Shown one piece after another: positions 1 to 7,266 of a stretch of 14,374 nt of DNA. This stretch comes from Clostridiales bacterium UBA4644. GTDB lineage: Bacteria; Bacillota; Clostridia; Oscillospirales; Butyricicoccaceae. Where the stretch lies: NCBI GenBank assembly GCA_002405755.1, contig DHMK01000051.1:1-14374 (forward strand). Direction: 5' to 3'. A model generated the notes under the pieces. That model ran no database searches, was not told where the DNA came from, and saw only the letters and a list, made by a program, of their open reading frames with translations. Position numbers and translations under genes: made by a program. Every line of letters starts with the position of its first letter. The first letter of the stretch is position 1.

Positions 1-212
1 ATGACTTCGCCGGCGCTCATGGGATTGATCCGGATGATGGCCCGGCCGATGGTGGTCTTGCCGGAGCCGGATTCGCCCACCAGACCGAAGGTCTCGCCCT
101 TGTAAATATCAAAGGAAACGCCGTGGACAGCCACGAATTTATTCCGCTTGCTGCCGAAGGTGACCTCCATGTTGCGGACGCTCACCAGCACCTCATTCAG
201 TTCCTTTGCCAT
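1..212 (-). CDS. oppF: Oligopeptide ABC transporter ATP-binding protein, OppF-type (N-terminal part only)
   Basis: This is the second ATPase of the peptide importer, expected to pair with OppD on the cytoplasmic face and hydrolyse ATP to drive uptake. Only the first 70 residues lie in the window; the gene continues past base 1. The frame starts MAKELNEVLV and carries a Walker A motif GESGSGKT at about residues 46-53, followed by TIGRAI, the typical OppF/DppF pattern. The start is fixed by a TAATG junction: the last base of the upstream ATPase's stop codon region doubles as the first base of this ATG, which implies translational coupling. It is the last visible gene of the minus-strand operon. 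The signature motif, Walker B and C-terminal peptide-transporter domain are off the edge, so OppF rather than DppF or AppF is inferred from position. Confidence 0.9.
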   Translation of the reverse strand, partial: MAKELNEVLVSVRNMEVTFGSKRNKFVAVHGVSFDIYKGETFGLVGESGSGKTTIGRAIIRINPMSAGEV

Positions 213-1261
213 TACTGCGCGCCCCCTCTCTTGATCTCACGGATGTGGCGGATGACCTCCGGCGGCTCGATCCTGGGCGCGCGGGGATCCAACAGCCAGG
301 TCCGGGCCTTGTGGGTGGGTGTCACCTCAAAATAAGGCGGACGGGCCACAAAATCGATCTTCAGCGCCTGGGGATTGCGTGGCGCAAAGGCGTCGCCGTG
401 GATCTGGTTGAACAGGTTGGGCGGCGTGCCCTGAATGGAATACAGATCCTGGCCCTTGACGCCCAGCTGGGGCAGGGAGGAAAGCAGCGCCCAGGTGTAG
501 GGGTGCTTTGGATCGTAGAATACCTCCTCGCAGGTACCGATCTCCACGATATCGCCGGCATACATGACGGCGACCCGGTCGGCCACATTGGCTACAACGC
601 CCAGATCATGGGTAATATAAATAACTGTCAGGCCATATTTCGCCTGCAGATCCCGCAGCAGATTCAGGATCTGGGCCTGGATGGTCACATCCAGTGCGGT
701 GGTGGGCTCATCGCAGATCAGGATCTCCGGCACACAGGCCATGGCGATGGCGATGACCACACGCTGACGCATACCGCCGGAAAATTCATGGGGATACTGC
801 TTATAGCGGCGCTCCGGATCGGGGATGCCAACATCCGCCAGCAGCTCCAGCGTACGCTTCTTCGCATCCTCCGCAGAGACCTTATTGTGCAGGGTAAAGG
901 CCTCCTGGATCTGCTTGCCGATGGTCTTCAGGGGGTTCAGGGATGTCATGGGATCCTGAAACACCATGGCAATGCGCTTGCCGCGGATCTGGATCCATTC
1001 CTTCTCCTTTTTGAACTTGGCCAGATCATATTCATGATACTGGATCGTGCCGGAATCCACCCAGCCGTTGTTGTCCAAAAGGCCCATAAAGGTCTTGGTA
1101 AAAACAGATTTTCCGGAGCCGGATTCGCCCACGATGGCCAGGCTCTCGCCCTTATACAGGTCCATGCTGATGCCGCGAATAGCCGTGAGCACCTTGTCCC
1201 GCAGGTTGAACTTGACTACCAGATCCTGAACGCTCAGGATGATTTCTTTCTTTTCGCTCAT
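212..1261 (-). CDS. oppD: Oligopeptide ABC transporter ATP-binding protein, OppD-type
   Basis: This 349-residue ATPase belongs to the peptide/nickel importer family and energises the OppBC permease from the cytoplasmic side. Visible motifs in order are Walker A GESGSGKS (45-52), Q-loop FQDP (Q102), ABC signature SGGMRQR (161-167), Walker B ILICDEP (180-186) and an H-loop in YITHDLG. The C-terminal oligopeptide-transporter region is recognisable by HPYTWALLSSLP. Length is normal for OppD (about 330-350). A strong GAGGGAGG ribosome binding site fills the 15-nt gap after the upstream permease stop, so the ATG at 1261 is well supported. The gene overlaps the next ATPase by one base. The operon order oppA-B-C-D-F is the usual one. 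The substrate cannot be read from the sequence; dipeptide or other small-peptide transport is equally possible. Confidence 0.95.
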   Translation of the reverse strand: MSEKKEIILSVQDLVVKFNLRDKVLTAIRGISMDLYKGESLAIVGESGSGKSVFTKTFMGLLDNNGWVDSGTIQYHEYDLAKFKKEKEWIQIRGKRIAMVFQDPMTSLNPLKTIGKQIQEAFTLHNKVSAEDAKKRTLELLADVGIPDPERRYKQYPHEFSGGMRQRVVIAIAMACVPEILICDEPTTALDVTIQAQILNLLRDLQAKYGLTVIYITHDLGVVANVADRVAVMYAGDIVEIGTCEEVFYDPKHPYTWALLSSLPQLGVKGQDLYSIQGTPPNLFNQIHGDAFAPRNPQALKIDFVARPPYFEVTPTHKARTWLLDPRAPRIEPPEVIRHIREIKRGGAQ

Positions 1262-1276
1262 ACGATTCCCTCCCTC

Positions 1277-2401
1277 TTAGCGATGGTTCCGCGGGTCGGA
1301 GGCATCGGCGAAGGCGTTCCCCAGATAATAGAAGGAGATGGTAATAGCCGAAACAACGCACACCGGGAAGATTAGCTGATAGCGCTGGGAGGGCACCAGC
1401 ATGACCAGTCGGCCTTCATTGATCAGATTGCCCAGCGACGGCGTATCCACCGGCAGGCCCAGGCCGATATAGGTGAGGAACACCTCGGAAGCGATGGCAT
1501 CCGGGATGGCCAGCGCCATCTGCAGCATAATGACCGACACCAGCTGCGGCATGATATTCTTCAGAATGATGCGCAGGGCGGGGGTTCCCAGACAGCGGGA
1601 GGCCAGATTGTATTCCCGGTCGCGGTAGATCAGGATCTGGTTGCGGATGTATTTGGACATTCCGATCCAGCCGGTGAGGCACATAACGAAGATCATGGTC
1701 TTCAGCGAGGGCCGCATGATGTAGAGCAGCAGCATCCGAAGGATCGTATAGGGAATATTGTCGAACAGGTTGTAGATCTCGGTGAACAGCCAGTCCATCT
1801 TGCGGGCATAGCCCCAGGCAGAGCCCAGCGTAATGCCGATGACGCTGTTGGTGATGGCAACGCAGAGGCCGATAAACAGCGAGACACGGGTGCCCTTCCA
1901 GATCCGAGCCCACAGATCCTGACCGATATTGTTGGTACCAAACCAGAACTCGCTGTTGGGTTCCACATTGCGCAGTTGGATGTCAGTCTCCGGGTTTCTG
2001 AAGATGTCCGAGGGAGCTTTCTGGTTGGGAAGCAGCGGCTGGATGAATGTGAACAGCAGCAGCACTACCAGGAAAATCATCAGACCCACGGCCAGCTTGT
2101 TTTTCAAAAAGGCCCGCAGCGTGCTGCCCCAATAGGAATAGTTGGAATAGCCGATACGCTCCGCCTGCGCGGCATCGTAGTCCGCCTCGACAAACAAATC
2201 ATCGGTGATAGGCGTTGTGCCGTCATCGCAGAAGGCCTGTACGCACTGAGGCTTTTTCAGGTCATCCAGCTGGTGAGTCTCTTCAAAGCCCTTGCCAAGC
2301 TGTGCAATCTTATGATCCATAAAGCTGCGAAAGACGGGAGAGTTTTCCTTGTTCTTCTTAATCTGCAGCTTCACCTGATCTCGATTCATTTTCTTATCCA
2401 T
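1277..2401 (-). CDS. oppC: Oligopeptide ABC transporter permease, OppC-type with long N-terminal extension
   Basis: This is one of the two membrane permeases of the peptide importer. The protein has 374 residues against about 300 for typical OppC. The extra length is an N-terminal, charged, cytosolic segment of about 100 residues before the first membrane helix (about 103-121, LAVGLMIFLVVLLLFTFI). Further hydrophobic segments follow, with the periplasm-facing NNIGQDLWAR motif near 158-166 that is usual for OppC. The EAA-like loop that contacts the ATPases is at about 265-286 (NLASRCLG...RIILKNIMPQ). The ATG at 2401 shares its A with the TGA of the upstream permease, so translation is probably coupled. 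A second possible start is Met5. The long N-terminus is seen in some clostridial OppC proteins, and its role is unknown. Confidence 0.95.
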   Translation of the reverse strand: MDKKMNRDQVKLQIKKNKENSPVFRSFMDHKIAQLGKGFEETHQLDDLKKPQCVQAFCDDGTTPITDDLFVEADYDAAQAERIGYSNYSYWGSTLRAFLKNKLAVGLMIFLVVLLLFTFIQPLLPNQKAPSDIFRNPETDIQLRNVEPNSEFWFGTNNIGQDLWARIWKGTRVSLFIGLCVAITNSVIGITLGSAWGYARKMDWLFTEIYNLFDNIPYTILRMLLLYIMRPSLKTMIFVMCLTGWIGMSKYIRNQILIYRDREYNLASRCLGTPALRIILKNIMPQLVSVIMLQMALAIPDAIASEVFLTYIGLGLPVDTPSLGNLINEGRLVMLVPSQRYQLIFPVCVVSAITISFYYLGNAFADASDPRNHR

Positions 2402-3348
2402 CAGCGGCTGCCTCCCTTCTTGGTCAGTGAAATGCGGGGATCACACAGCATCATCATGATATCTCCCAGCAGCAGGCCGATAACGCTGATGACGGAATAC
2501 AGCAGCACCATCGCCTGCACCATGGTATTATCCTGGCGCTGGATGGAGATGATCAGCAGACCGCCCATGCCGGGGATGGAGAACAGCGATTCCACATACA
2601 GCGAGCCGGAGATGGTAAACAGCAGCGTGGTGGGCAGGCTCTGGGCCATGGGGATGAAGGCATTGCGCATCACATGGCGGAAGGCCACCTGGCTGGAGGT
2701 CATGCCCTTGGCCCGGGCCAGACGGATGTAGTCCAGATTCATCTGGTCCACCATATAGCGGCGCATCCACATGGCGTTGGAGGCGATGCCGGGCAGAGCC
2801 AGACAGAGGATGGGAAGGATCATGCTGGACTTGTCGAACTTGTCGTAGAACATGGGCAGGCTCAGCAGCGTGGAAAGATACAGCTGGATAAACAGATAAT
2901 AGACGGCGGCTGGCAGCGCGTTGATCAGAAGCACATAAGCGTTGCCCAGGCGGTCAAAAAACTTACCCTTCCACCGTGCCATCAAAACGCCCATGGAATA
3001 GCCCAGCACCAGCTGGAACACCATGGCGATGGCGCCGAACCGGAAGGAATTGATGGCCTTGGGGACCATCAGGTCGACACATTTCACGCCCTTCTGGATG
3101 ACAATGGATTCGCCCAGATCGCCGTGCAGCAGCAGCTTGACCCAGAAGTTTTTCAGCTGCACATACCAGGGATCCAGCAGGCCCAGCTGACGAAGGATGT
3201 TTTCCTTGATAGTCTCGCTCATAGTGTCTGACCGGCCCTCGAAATAGGTATCTACGGGCATCAGACGCATCAGCAGGAAAACAATGGACAAAACGAGGAA
3301 CAGCGTGATCGCTGCGCGGCCCAGACGGCCAAGGGCATATCTCAACAA
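2401..3348 (-). CDS. oppB: Oligopeptide ABC transporter permease, OppB-type
   Basis: This is the first permease gene after the binding protein and forms a heterodimeric membrane channel with the OppC-type protein. The 315-residue protein starts MLRYALGRLGRAAITLFLVL, the standard OppB first helix, followed by a large extracytoplasmic loop containing the conserved LGLLDPWYVQL and HGDLGES motifs. The EAA loop is at about 207-230 (YIRLARAKGM...RHVMRNA). The C-terminal motif SIPGMGGLLIISIQRQD is also family-typical. Length is normal. It lies 113 nt downstream of the oppA stop, with a strong hairpin in between, and overlaps oppC by one base. The upstream sequence on the coding strand reads AGAGAGGTGAC, giving a good ribosome binding site. 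Confidence 0.95.
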   Translation of the reverse strand: MLRYALGRLGRAAITLFLVLSIVFLLMRLMPVDTYFEGRSDTMSETIKENILRQLGLLDPWYVQLKNFWVKLLLHGDLGESIVIQKGVKCVDLMVPKAINSFRFGAIAMVFQLVLGYSMGVLMARWKGKFFDRLGNAYVLLINALPAAVYYLFIQLYLSTLLSLPMFYDKFDKSSMILPILCLALPGIASNAMWMRRYMVDQMNLDYIRLARAKGMTSSQVAFRHVMRNAFIPMAQSLPTTLLFTISGSLYVESLFSIPGMGGLLIISIQRQDNTMVQAMVLLYSVISVIGLLLGDIMMMLCDPRISLTKKGGSR

Positions 3349-3387
3349 GAAGCGTCACCTCTCTATTGGAGCTTTCAATTTAAGGAA

Positions 3388-3416
3388 GAGGACCCCCCAT
3401 AAAACGGGGGGTCCTC
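3388..3416 (-). terminator. Intercistronic hairpin between oppA and oppB (attenuating terminator or RNA-stability element)
   Basis: A perfect 11-bp inverted repeat (GAGGACCCCCC at 3388-3398 and its complement at 3406-3416) encloses a 7-base loop. It lies between the oppA stop and the oppB start. On the minus-strand transcript the stem is followed by TTCCTTAAATT, only a weak U-tract. It therefore looks like a partial terminator or a 3' stabiliser for oppA mRNA rather than a full stop. Such a hairpin after the binding-protein gene commonly sets the excess of binding protein over permease. Confidence 0.75.
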
Positions 3417-3461
3417 CGTTTCGTTCGGAACAGCTGTGGGAATTGATTGGCAAAAGGCTGA

Positions 3462-5471
3462 TCAATAATCCTTGCCCTCGGCCTGCGCCTTGGCGATCCG
3501 GTCGGCGCGCTCGGCCTCCCAAACCTTCAAACCAGCCAGATATTCCTCAGTGTTCATGGGCTTATCCATGACATACTGATACTTATAGCGGGCTTCAGAC
3601 ATACCAAAGGGTGCAAACTGAGACTCAAAGGGATTCAAATAGGAGGATACATATCCGCAGCCGCCCAGCATACCCAGCGGCAGGACCACAGCCTGATCCA
3701 GCAGATAGGCCTCCACCTCGGCAAAGGCGTGGTAGCGCTTACTCAAATCTACGACCTCTGCGGCCGCGTTATTGACCATCTCGTAATAGGGGAAATCCTT
3801 CCAGTAGGTCTCGTCATATTCATTGCGGCCCTTCACTCCATCGGAGTCTTCCACGGTAGTCTGGGTGGCGATACCATCCATATGCCACCAGTAGTTATAG
3901 GCCTGACCCAGGTTGAAGGGATCGGTCCAGGTCTCGGGGTCGGCATAGTCGGGACCCCAGTAGGACATCATGAAGCTGTAGTTGCCGGCGCGGCGGGTAA
4001 TTGCCAGATAATCGGTCGCGGGATAAGCCTCCAGCACGAACTGGATATAATCATCGCCCAGCAGCTTCACCAGCTGGTCAGACACCTCCTGCGCCAAATC
4101 GACCTGAGTAGAGCCAGCCATATAAGGCATATAGGCCACAATGGGGAAGGTCACGCCCTGGGCCTCCAGCTCCTTGCGTGCCTTGGCGGCGTAATCCTTG
4201 GCCTTTTCGGGCTGATACTGGGATTCCTCGGTGAATTCCTTCAGTTCGTCAAAATCGGTGTAATCCTTACCGTCGGCAGCGCAGAAGTTCTCGGGAGTGA
4301 TGGTGCGCAGCTCATAGGTCTCAGGCGTGTGCGGATCGTAGCAGGCAATGGCGGCAATCCGGTTCAGGCCATAGAACAGGGACTTGCGGAAGTTCATGTT
4401 ATTTGCGGCCGCCGTCCATTGATCATGGCTCAAGGTCAGGCCGTTGACCGTCTTTTCCTCATAGGTGGGCATAAAGTTGATCAGGTAAAAATAGCTGTAG
4501 GAGCCGGGACGGTTGGGCCGGATCAGATCCGCCTTGGCAGGATCGTTCAACCACTCGTCCACCTGCGCGGTGGGGATGTCGGCATAGCTGACTTCGCCGC
4601 GGAGCAGCGCCTCGGGGGCCAGAGTGACGGCCTCGGCGTTGTAGCGGTTTTCAATGCGGAGCACATGGATATCCTCGATATCCCAATACTTCTCATTGCG
4701 CTCATCAACAAAGTAGGAGTTCTGCTCCCATTCGGTGCAGAGGAACGCGCCGCAGTACAGGAAGGTCTTATTGCTGGTACCGAAGTTCTCGCCCTGCTCC
4801 TCCAGATACTTGGCGTTGGTGGGGTAACCCCAGTTATAGGTCAGACGGGACAGGAAGTAGGGGCAGGCCTTGGTAAGCTTGATCTCCAGCTCATAGTCGC
4901 TGATGGCCTTGATGCCGACGGTGCCGAAATCAGGCTCGGCAACGCCGGCCACGCGCTCTTCAAATTGCTGCATCTGATTGAAATAAGCTTCCGCACCGAT
5001 AAAGTCAAACATCAGGTCGGCGGTGAAAGCGCTGTTTTTGGGATCCAGGATCCACTTGGCGGAGGTGACCCAGTCTTCCGCACGGACATCCGCGCCATAC
5101 TCGGTACCATCGTAATGCAGCCACTGGACGCCTTCCCGGATCTTGAAGACCCAGCGCTGACCCTCGCGCGTTTTTCCGTTCTCTTCATATTCGAAGGTTT
5201 CGTGGGTCCAGCTCTCGGCCAGGCAGGGCTGGCACATACCGTAGTTGTCATATTCTACCAGGCTGTCGATGTAGTTGGCCCAAGTGTGGGCGGAAGAGGG
5301 GTGCAGAGGGTTCCAGTCGGAAATTTCGTCGGAATAGAGGAGCTTAACGATCTGTTTTTCGTTGTGGCCCTCGCCGGTTTCCTCGTTGTTTTTGTTGCTG
5401 TTGTTGCCGCAGCCGGCCAAACAGGCCACCAGCATCATAGCAGCCAAAAGCAATGCGATCAGCTTCTTCAT
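3462..5471 (-). CDS. oppA: Peptide ABC transporter substrate-binding lipoprotein, OppA-type (SBP family 5)
   Basis: This extracellular, membrane-anchored protein captures peptides for the OppBCDF importer. It starts with a lipoprotein signal: MKKLIALLLAAMMLVACLAGC, lipobox LAGC with the lipidated cysteine at residue 21, then a low-complexity Asn/Lys/Glu linker (NNSNKNNEE). The body matches SBP_bac_5: EISDWNPLHPSSA near the N-terminus, the ADVRAEDWVTSAKWILDP stretch, and MSYWGPDYADPETWTDPF near the C-terminal third. At 669 residues it is longer than classic OppA (about 540), as is common for large clostridial family-5 proteins. An AAGGAGAG ribosome binding site precedes the ATG. It is the first gene of the operon and has its own predicted promoter upstream. 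Ligand preference is not deducible. Confidence 0.95.
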   Translation of the reverse strand: MKKLIALLLAAMMLVACLAGCGNNSNKNNEETGEGHNEKQIVKLLYSDEISDWNPLHPSSAHTWANYIDSLVEYDNYGMCQPCLAESWTHETFEYEENGKTREGQRWVFKIREGVQWLHYDGTEYGADVRAEDWVTSAKWILDPKNSAFTADLMFDFIGAEAYFNQMQQFEERVAGVAEPDFGTVGIKAISDYELEIKLTKACPYFLSRLTYNWGYPTNAKYLEEQGENFGTSNKTFLYCGAFLCTEWEQNSYFVDERNEKYWDIEDIHVLRIENRYNAEAVTLAPEALLRGEVSYADIPTAQVDEWLNDPAKADLIRPNRPGSYSYFYLINFMPTYEEKTVNGLTLSHDQWTAAANNMNFRKSLFYGLNRIAAIACYDPHTPETYELRTITPENFCAADGKDYTDFDELKEFTEESQYQPEKAKDYAAKARKELEAQGVTFPIVAYMPYMAGSTQVDLAQEVSDQLVKLLGDDYIQFVLEAYPATDYLAITRRAGNYSFMMSYWGPDYADPETWTDPFNLGQAYNYWWHMDGIATQTTVEDSDGVKGRNEYDETYWKDFPYYEMVNNAAAEVVDLSKRYHAFAEVEAYLLDQAVVLPLGMLGGCGYVSSYLNPFESQFAPFGMSEARYKYQYVMDKPMNTEEYLAGLKVWEAERADRIAKAQAEGKDY

Positions 5472-5510
5472 GTGTTACTCTCTCCTTACTTTGTCTCCTG
5501 ACATGATTTC

Positions 5511-5542
5511 CCTTTTCCGGTGCGCGGACAGCCGGGAAAAGG
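5511..5542 (-). promoter_or_regulatory. Stem-loop in the oppA 5' leader
   Basis: CCTTTTCC (5511-5518) and GGAAAAGG (5535-5542) form a perfect 8-bp stem that can be extended by two GC pairs across a one-base bulge. It lies in the transcribed leader between the predicted oppA promoter and the ribosome binding site. There is no U-tract after it, so it is not a terminator. A role in mRNA stability or leader regulation is inference. Confidence 0.45.
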
Positions 5543-5558
5543 ATTTTCGGATGTTCTC

Positions 5559-5587
5559 ACTATAGCACAGCAAAGCGAAATTTACCA
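5559..5587 (-). promoter_or_regulatory. Candidate extended -10 promoter for the opp operon
   Basis: On the minus strand TGCTATAGT (5567-5559) is an extended -10 element with a near-consensus hexamer TATAGT. The hexamer 17 bp upstream (TGGTAA, 5587-5582) is a poor -35, which is compatible with extended -10 promoters. Predicted initiation is near 5552, giving a leader of about 80 nt before oppA. Confidence 0.5.
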
Positions 5588-5880
5588 GCGCAGAAACGCA
5601 TTTTGTCTATTTCAATGCACGATTCTGTTCTTTTTCCCAATTTTGATTCGATTTTTTTATTCATTTAGCCGTTCATCATTTGTTTACATATTCTAAAGCC
5701 AGCTGCACTTTTATGTGCAATTTTGCCGTATCCTCCATCGGGGACAAATCGAAACGGCAAAGAAGATTTCCAGTTTTCTCCGGCTTTTTTCCGCGAAAAG
5801 CAAGGGGGGATGCTTCGCTTTTCCAAAAAATTTGTGGCATTTTTAACAATTTCTCTCTTCCGAGGCCTGCCTTCCGCCGC

Positions 5881-5909
5881 TTGACGGAGCGGGCAAAAAA
5901 TGCTATGCT
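5881..5909 (+). promoter_or_regulatory. Sigma-A-type promoter for the GNAT remnant / nucleotidyltransferase unit
   Basis: TTGACG (5881-5886), a 17-bp spacer and TATGCT (5904-5909) preceded by TGC form a good vegetative promoter with an extended -10. Initiation is expected near 5916. The leader then holds a GGGAGG ribosome binding site and the 41-codon ORF before the nucleotidyltransferase ATG at 6099. Confidence 0.65.
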
Positions 5910-5939
5910 TGCAAAAGATATTCTCAGGGAGGTGGACCT

Positions 5940-6065
5940 GTGGAGCTTTCGCTGCTTTCCCGGGACTGCATACTGCGGCGGCTGGGTCCGGAGGACATCC
6001 CGACGGTGCTGACGCTTTGCTCCGGCCCTGTTTCCGTCTACCTGCCCATGGAGCGGCCCCTCTGA
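5940..6065 (+). pseudogene. Truncated GNAT-acetyltransferase-like N-terminus (41 codons) or leader ORF
   Basis: A GTG at 5940, 6 nt after a GGGAGGT ribosome binding site, opens a 41-codon frame ending in TGA at 6063-6065. The first 29 residues include CILRRLGPEDIPTVLTLCSG. This resembles the start of GNAT N-acetyltransferases of gut Clostridia, where an LR.L.PED...V..LC.GN pattern is followed by a tyrosine-rich CPP motif. After CSG the frame continues PVSVYLPMERPL and stops, and no acetyl-CoA-binding region follows in any frame before 6099. I read it as a gene broken by deletion or frameshift whose promoter and start survive and now lead the downstream gene. A short regulatory leader ORF is the alternative. 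The GNAT similarity is from memory of the family and has not been tested by alignment. Confidence 0.45.
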
Positions 6066-6098
6066 GCCGGGATCCAACACAGAAAAGGAGCATTTTTT

Positions 6099-6998
6099 AT
6101 GCAGAGACCCACGCTTTTGGTTTTGGCTGCCGGCATGGGCAGCCGCTACGGCGGACTGAAGCAGATCGACCCACTGGGTCCCCAGGGGGAGATCATCATG
6201 GATTATTCGGTATACGATGCCATTTTGGCCGGCTTCGGCAAGGTGGTCTTCGTGATCAAGCGGGAGCTGGCCGAGACCTTTCATCAGGTGATCGGCAGCC
6301 GCTTTGCCGGCAAGGTGGAGGTGGAGTATGCCTTTCAGGAGCTTTCCGACTGTCCTGCCGGGGCGGCGATCCCCCCGGACCGGGTCAAGCCCTGGGGCAC
6401 CGGCCACGCGGTCTATGCCGCCCGGAAGCAGATCCGTGGGCCCTTTGCCGCCATCAACGCGGATGATTTTCTGGGGCGGGACACCTTCCTGCAGCTGGGC
6501 CGCTTCTGCGCCCGGCACTGCGACGGCAGCCACGCCGCCATGGTGGGCTTCCGTCTGGGCAACACCCTCAGTGAAAACGGCACGGTCTCCCGTGGCGTCT
6601 GCCAGGTGCGGGACGGCTATCTGGTCTCCGTCACCGAGCACACCGCCATCCGCCGGGAGGAAAACGGCGCCATCGTCTGTCAGAATGAGGCGCAGCCTGT
6701 GGTGCTGGCGGAGGATACCCCCGTCTCCATGAACGTTTGGGCGCTGCACAGCGACCTGTTCCCCATTCTGGAGGAGGTCTTTGCCCGCTGGCTGGCGCAG
6801 CCCGGCGGCGACCCGCTGAAGCGGGAGTTTTACCTGCCGGCCTTTGTAGACGGGCTGGTGCGGTCCGGCCGGCTTTCCGTGCAGGTGCTGGACACGGCGT
6901 CCAAATGGTATGGCGTCACCAACCGGGCGGATAAGGAGGGCGTTCAGCAGGCGCTGGCCCAGCTCCACGCAGCGGGCGTTTACCCGCCCCTTCGGTAA
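6099..6998 (+). CDS. Nucleotidyltransferase family protein (sugar-phosphate nucleotidylyltransferase fold)
   Basis: The 299-residue protein belongs to the NTP_transferase superfamily, which transfers a nucleotidyl group from an NTP to a phosphorylated sugar or similar acceptor in the cytoplasm. The N-terminal nucleotide-binding signature is LAAGMGSRYGGLKQ (9-22). PWGTGHAV (98-105) and INADDF (119-124) are the expected base-recognition and metal-binding segments. The length fits stand-alone catalytic domains; there is no C-terminal beta-helix domain. An AAAAGGAGC ribosome binding site lies at a suitable distance from the ATG. It follows the 41-codon ORF by 33 nt and probably shares its promoter. 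Relatives are often next to a phosphotransferase gene; none is visible here, so the acceptor cannot be named. It ends in a hairpin-rich convergent region. Confidence 0.85.
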   Translation: MQRPTLLVLAAGMGSRYGGLKQIDPLGPQGEIIMDYSVYDAILAGFGKVVFVIKRELAETFHQVIGSRFAGKVEVEYAFQELSDCPAGAAIPPDRVKPWGTGHAVYAARKQIRGPFAAINADDFLGRDTFLQLGRFCARHCDGSHAAMVGFRLGNTLSENGTVSRGVCQVRDGYLVSVTEHTAIRREENGAIVCQNEAQPVVLAEDTPVSMNVWALHSDLFPILEEVFARWLAQPGGDPLKREFYLPAFVDGLVRSGRLSVQVLDTASKWYGVTNRADKEGVQQALAQLHAAGVYPPLR

Positions 6999-7013
6999 AG
7001 AAATGCAAAAGAA

Positions 7014-7041
7014 AACCGGCTGAGCCTGCGCTCAGCCGGTG
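7014..7041. repeat. 28-bp palindromic repeat, copy 1; terminator for the minus strand
   Basis: The stem ACCGGCTGAGC (7015-7025) pairs with GCTCAGCCGGT (7030-7040) around a CTGC loop: an 11-bp perfect stem. It is identical over 28 bases to the copy at 7222-7249. On the minus strand it is followed by TTTTCTTTT, so it can stop transcription arriving from ackA. On the plus strand there is no T-tract after it. Confidence 0.75.
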
Positions 7042-7050
7042 CAGCTTGTC

Positions 7051-7080
7051 GAAAAAGCCTGCGGAACCGCAGGCTTTTTC
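7051..7080. terminator. Bidirectional intrinsic terminator
   Basis: A perfect 14-bp inverted repeat (GAAAAAGCCTGCGG at 7051-7064 and its complement at 7067-7080) has a two-base centre. The AAAAA and TTTTT ends give a U-tract on either strand. It can therefore end both the nucleotidyltransferase transcript and the convergent ackA transcript. Confidence 0.85.
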
Positions 7081-7221
7081 CTATGGGATGTTTTTTCAAG
7101 GACATGCGCCGGGAAAAACCACCGTGACCCGCCGATTTTTCGCAGAAATCGGTGAAACCGGCCCGCAGGCCGGAGCTAAACTGTCGAGAAAAACCCAGCG
7201 AAGCGGTTTTCCGACAGTCTC

Positions 7222-7249
7222 AACCGGCTGAGCCTGCGCTCAGCCGGTG
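7222..7249. repeat. 28-bp palindromic repeat, copy 2; terminator for the plus strand
   Basis: This is an exact copy of 7014-7041 in the same orientation, 208 bp downstream. Its stem (7223-7233 with 7238-7248) is followed on the plus strand by GTTTTTTG, giving an intrinsic terminator for the rightward transcript 11 nt before the ackA stop region. On the minus strand no T-tract follows it. Confidence 0.75.
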
Positions 7250-7266
7250 TTTTTTGTGCGGTTTTC

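Larger units (their letters stand above)
5472..5939. other. Divergent intergenic region between the opp operon and the nucleotidyltransferase locus
   Basis: This 468-bp stretch is clearly more AT-rich than its neighbours, with several T or A runs around 5630-5700. It contains the oppA leader hairpin and promoter, a right-facing promoter at 5881-5909, and an imperfect inverted repeat at 5795-5823 (GAAAAGC...GCTTTTC) without a T-tract. Frames crossing it lack ribosome binding sites at sensible distances and do not resemble known proteins. I see no RNA gene in it. Confidence 0.6.
6999..7266. other. Convergent intergenic hairpin array
   Basis: Almost all of this 268-bp region can fold. Stems lie at 7015-7040, 7051-7080, 7132-7152 (CCGATTT/AAATCGG), 7158-7173 (CCGGCC/GGCCGG), 7180-7218 (ACTGTCG/CGACAGT with further inner pairing) and 7223-7248. 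The first and last are copies of one 28-bp sequence. Transcripts arriving from both convergent genes would end here, so their 3' ends are likely to overlap antisense. No coding frame in it looks real. Confidence 0.7.

Noticed and set aside
3729..5501. A 590-codon open frame on the plus strand opposite oppA
   Set aside because: Antisense shadow of a highly supported lipoprotein gene; no ribosome binding site and low-complexity composition.
5650..5680. Possible catabolite (cre-like) site around TGAACGGCTAAATGA on the minus strand upstream of oppA
   Set aside because: The central CG context and the flanks deviate at too many positions from the cre consensus to support a call.
5810..5884. A 24-codon ORF (MLRFSKKFVAFLTISLF...) right after a purine-rich AAGGGGGG
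   Set aside because: The Shine-Dalgarno-like run abuts the ATG with no spacer, and the ORF lies upstream of the predicted transcription start at about 5916.
5676..6968. A 430-codon minus-strand frame opposite the nucleotidyltransferase
   Set aside because: It covers the real gene's antisense and extends through the AT-rich intergenic region with no recognisable domain.
7014..7249. Two identical 28-bp repeats suggestive of a CRISPR array
   Set aside because: Only two copies, 180 bp apart, both fully palindromic and with terminator T-tracts; no cas genes.
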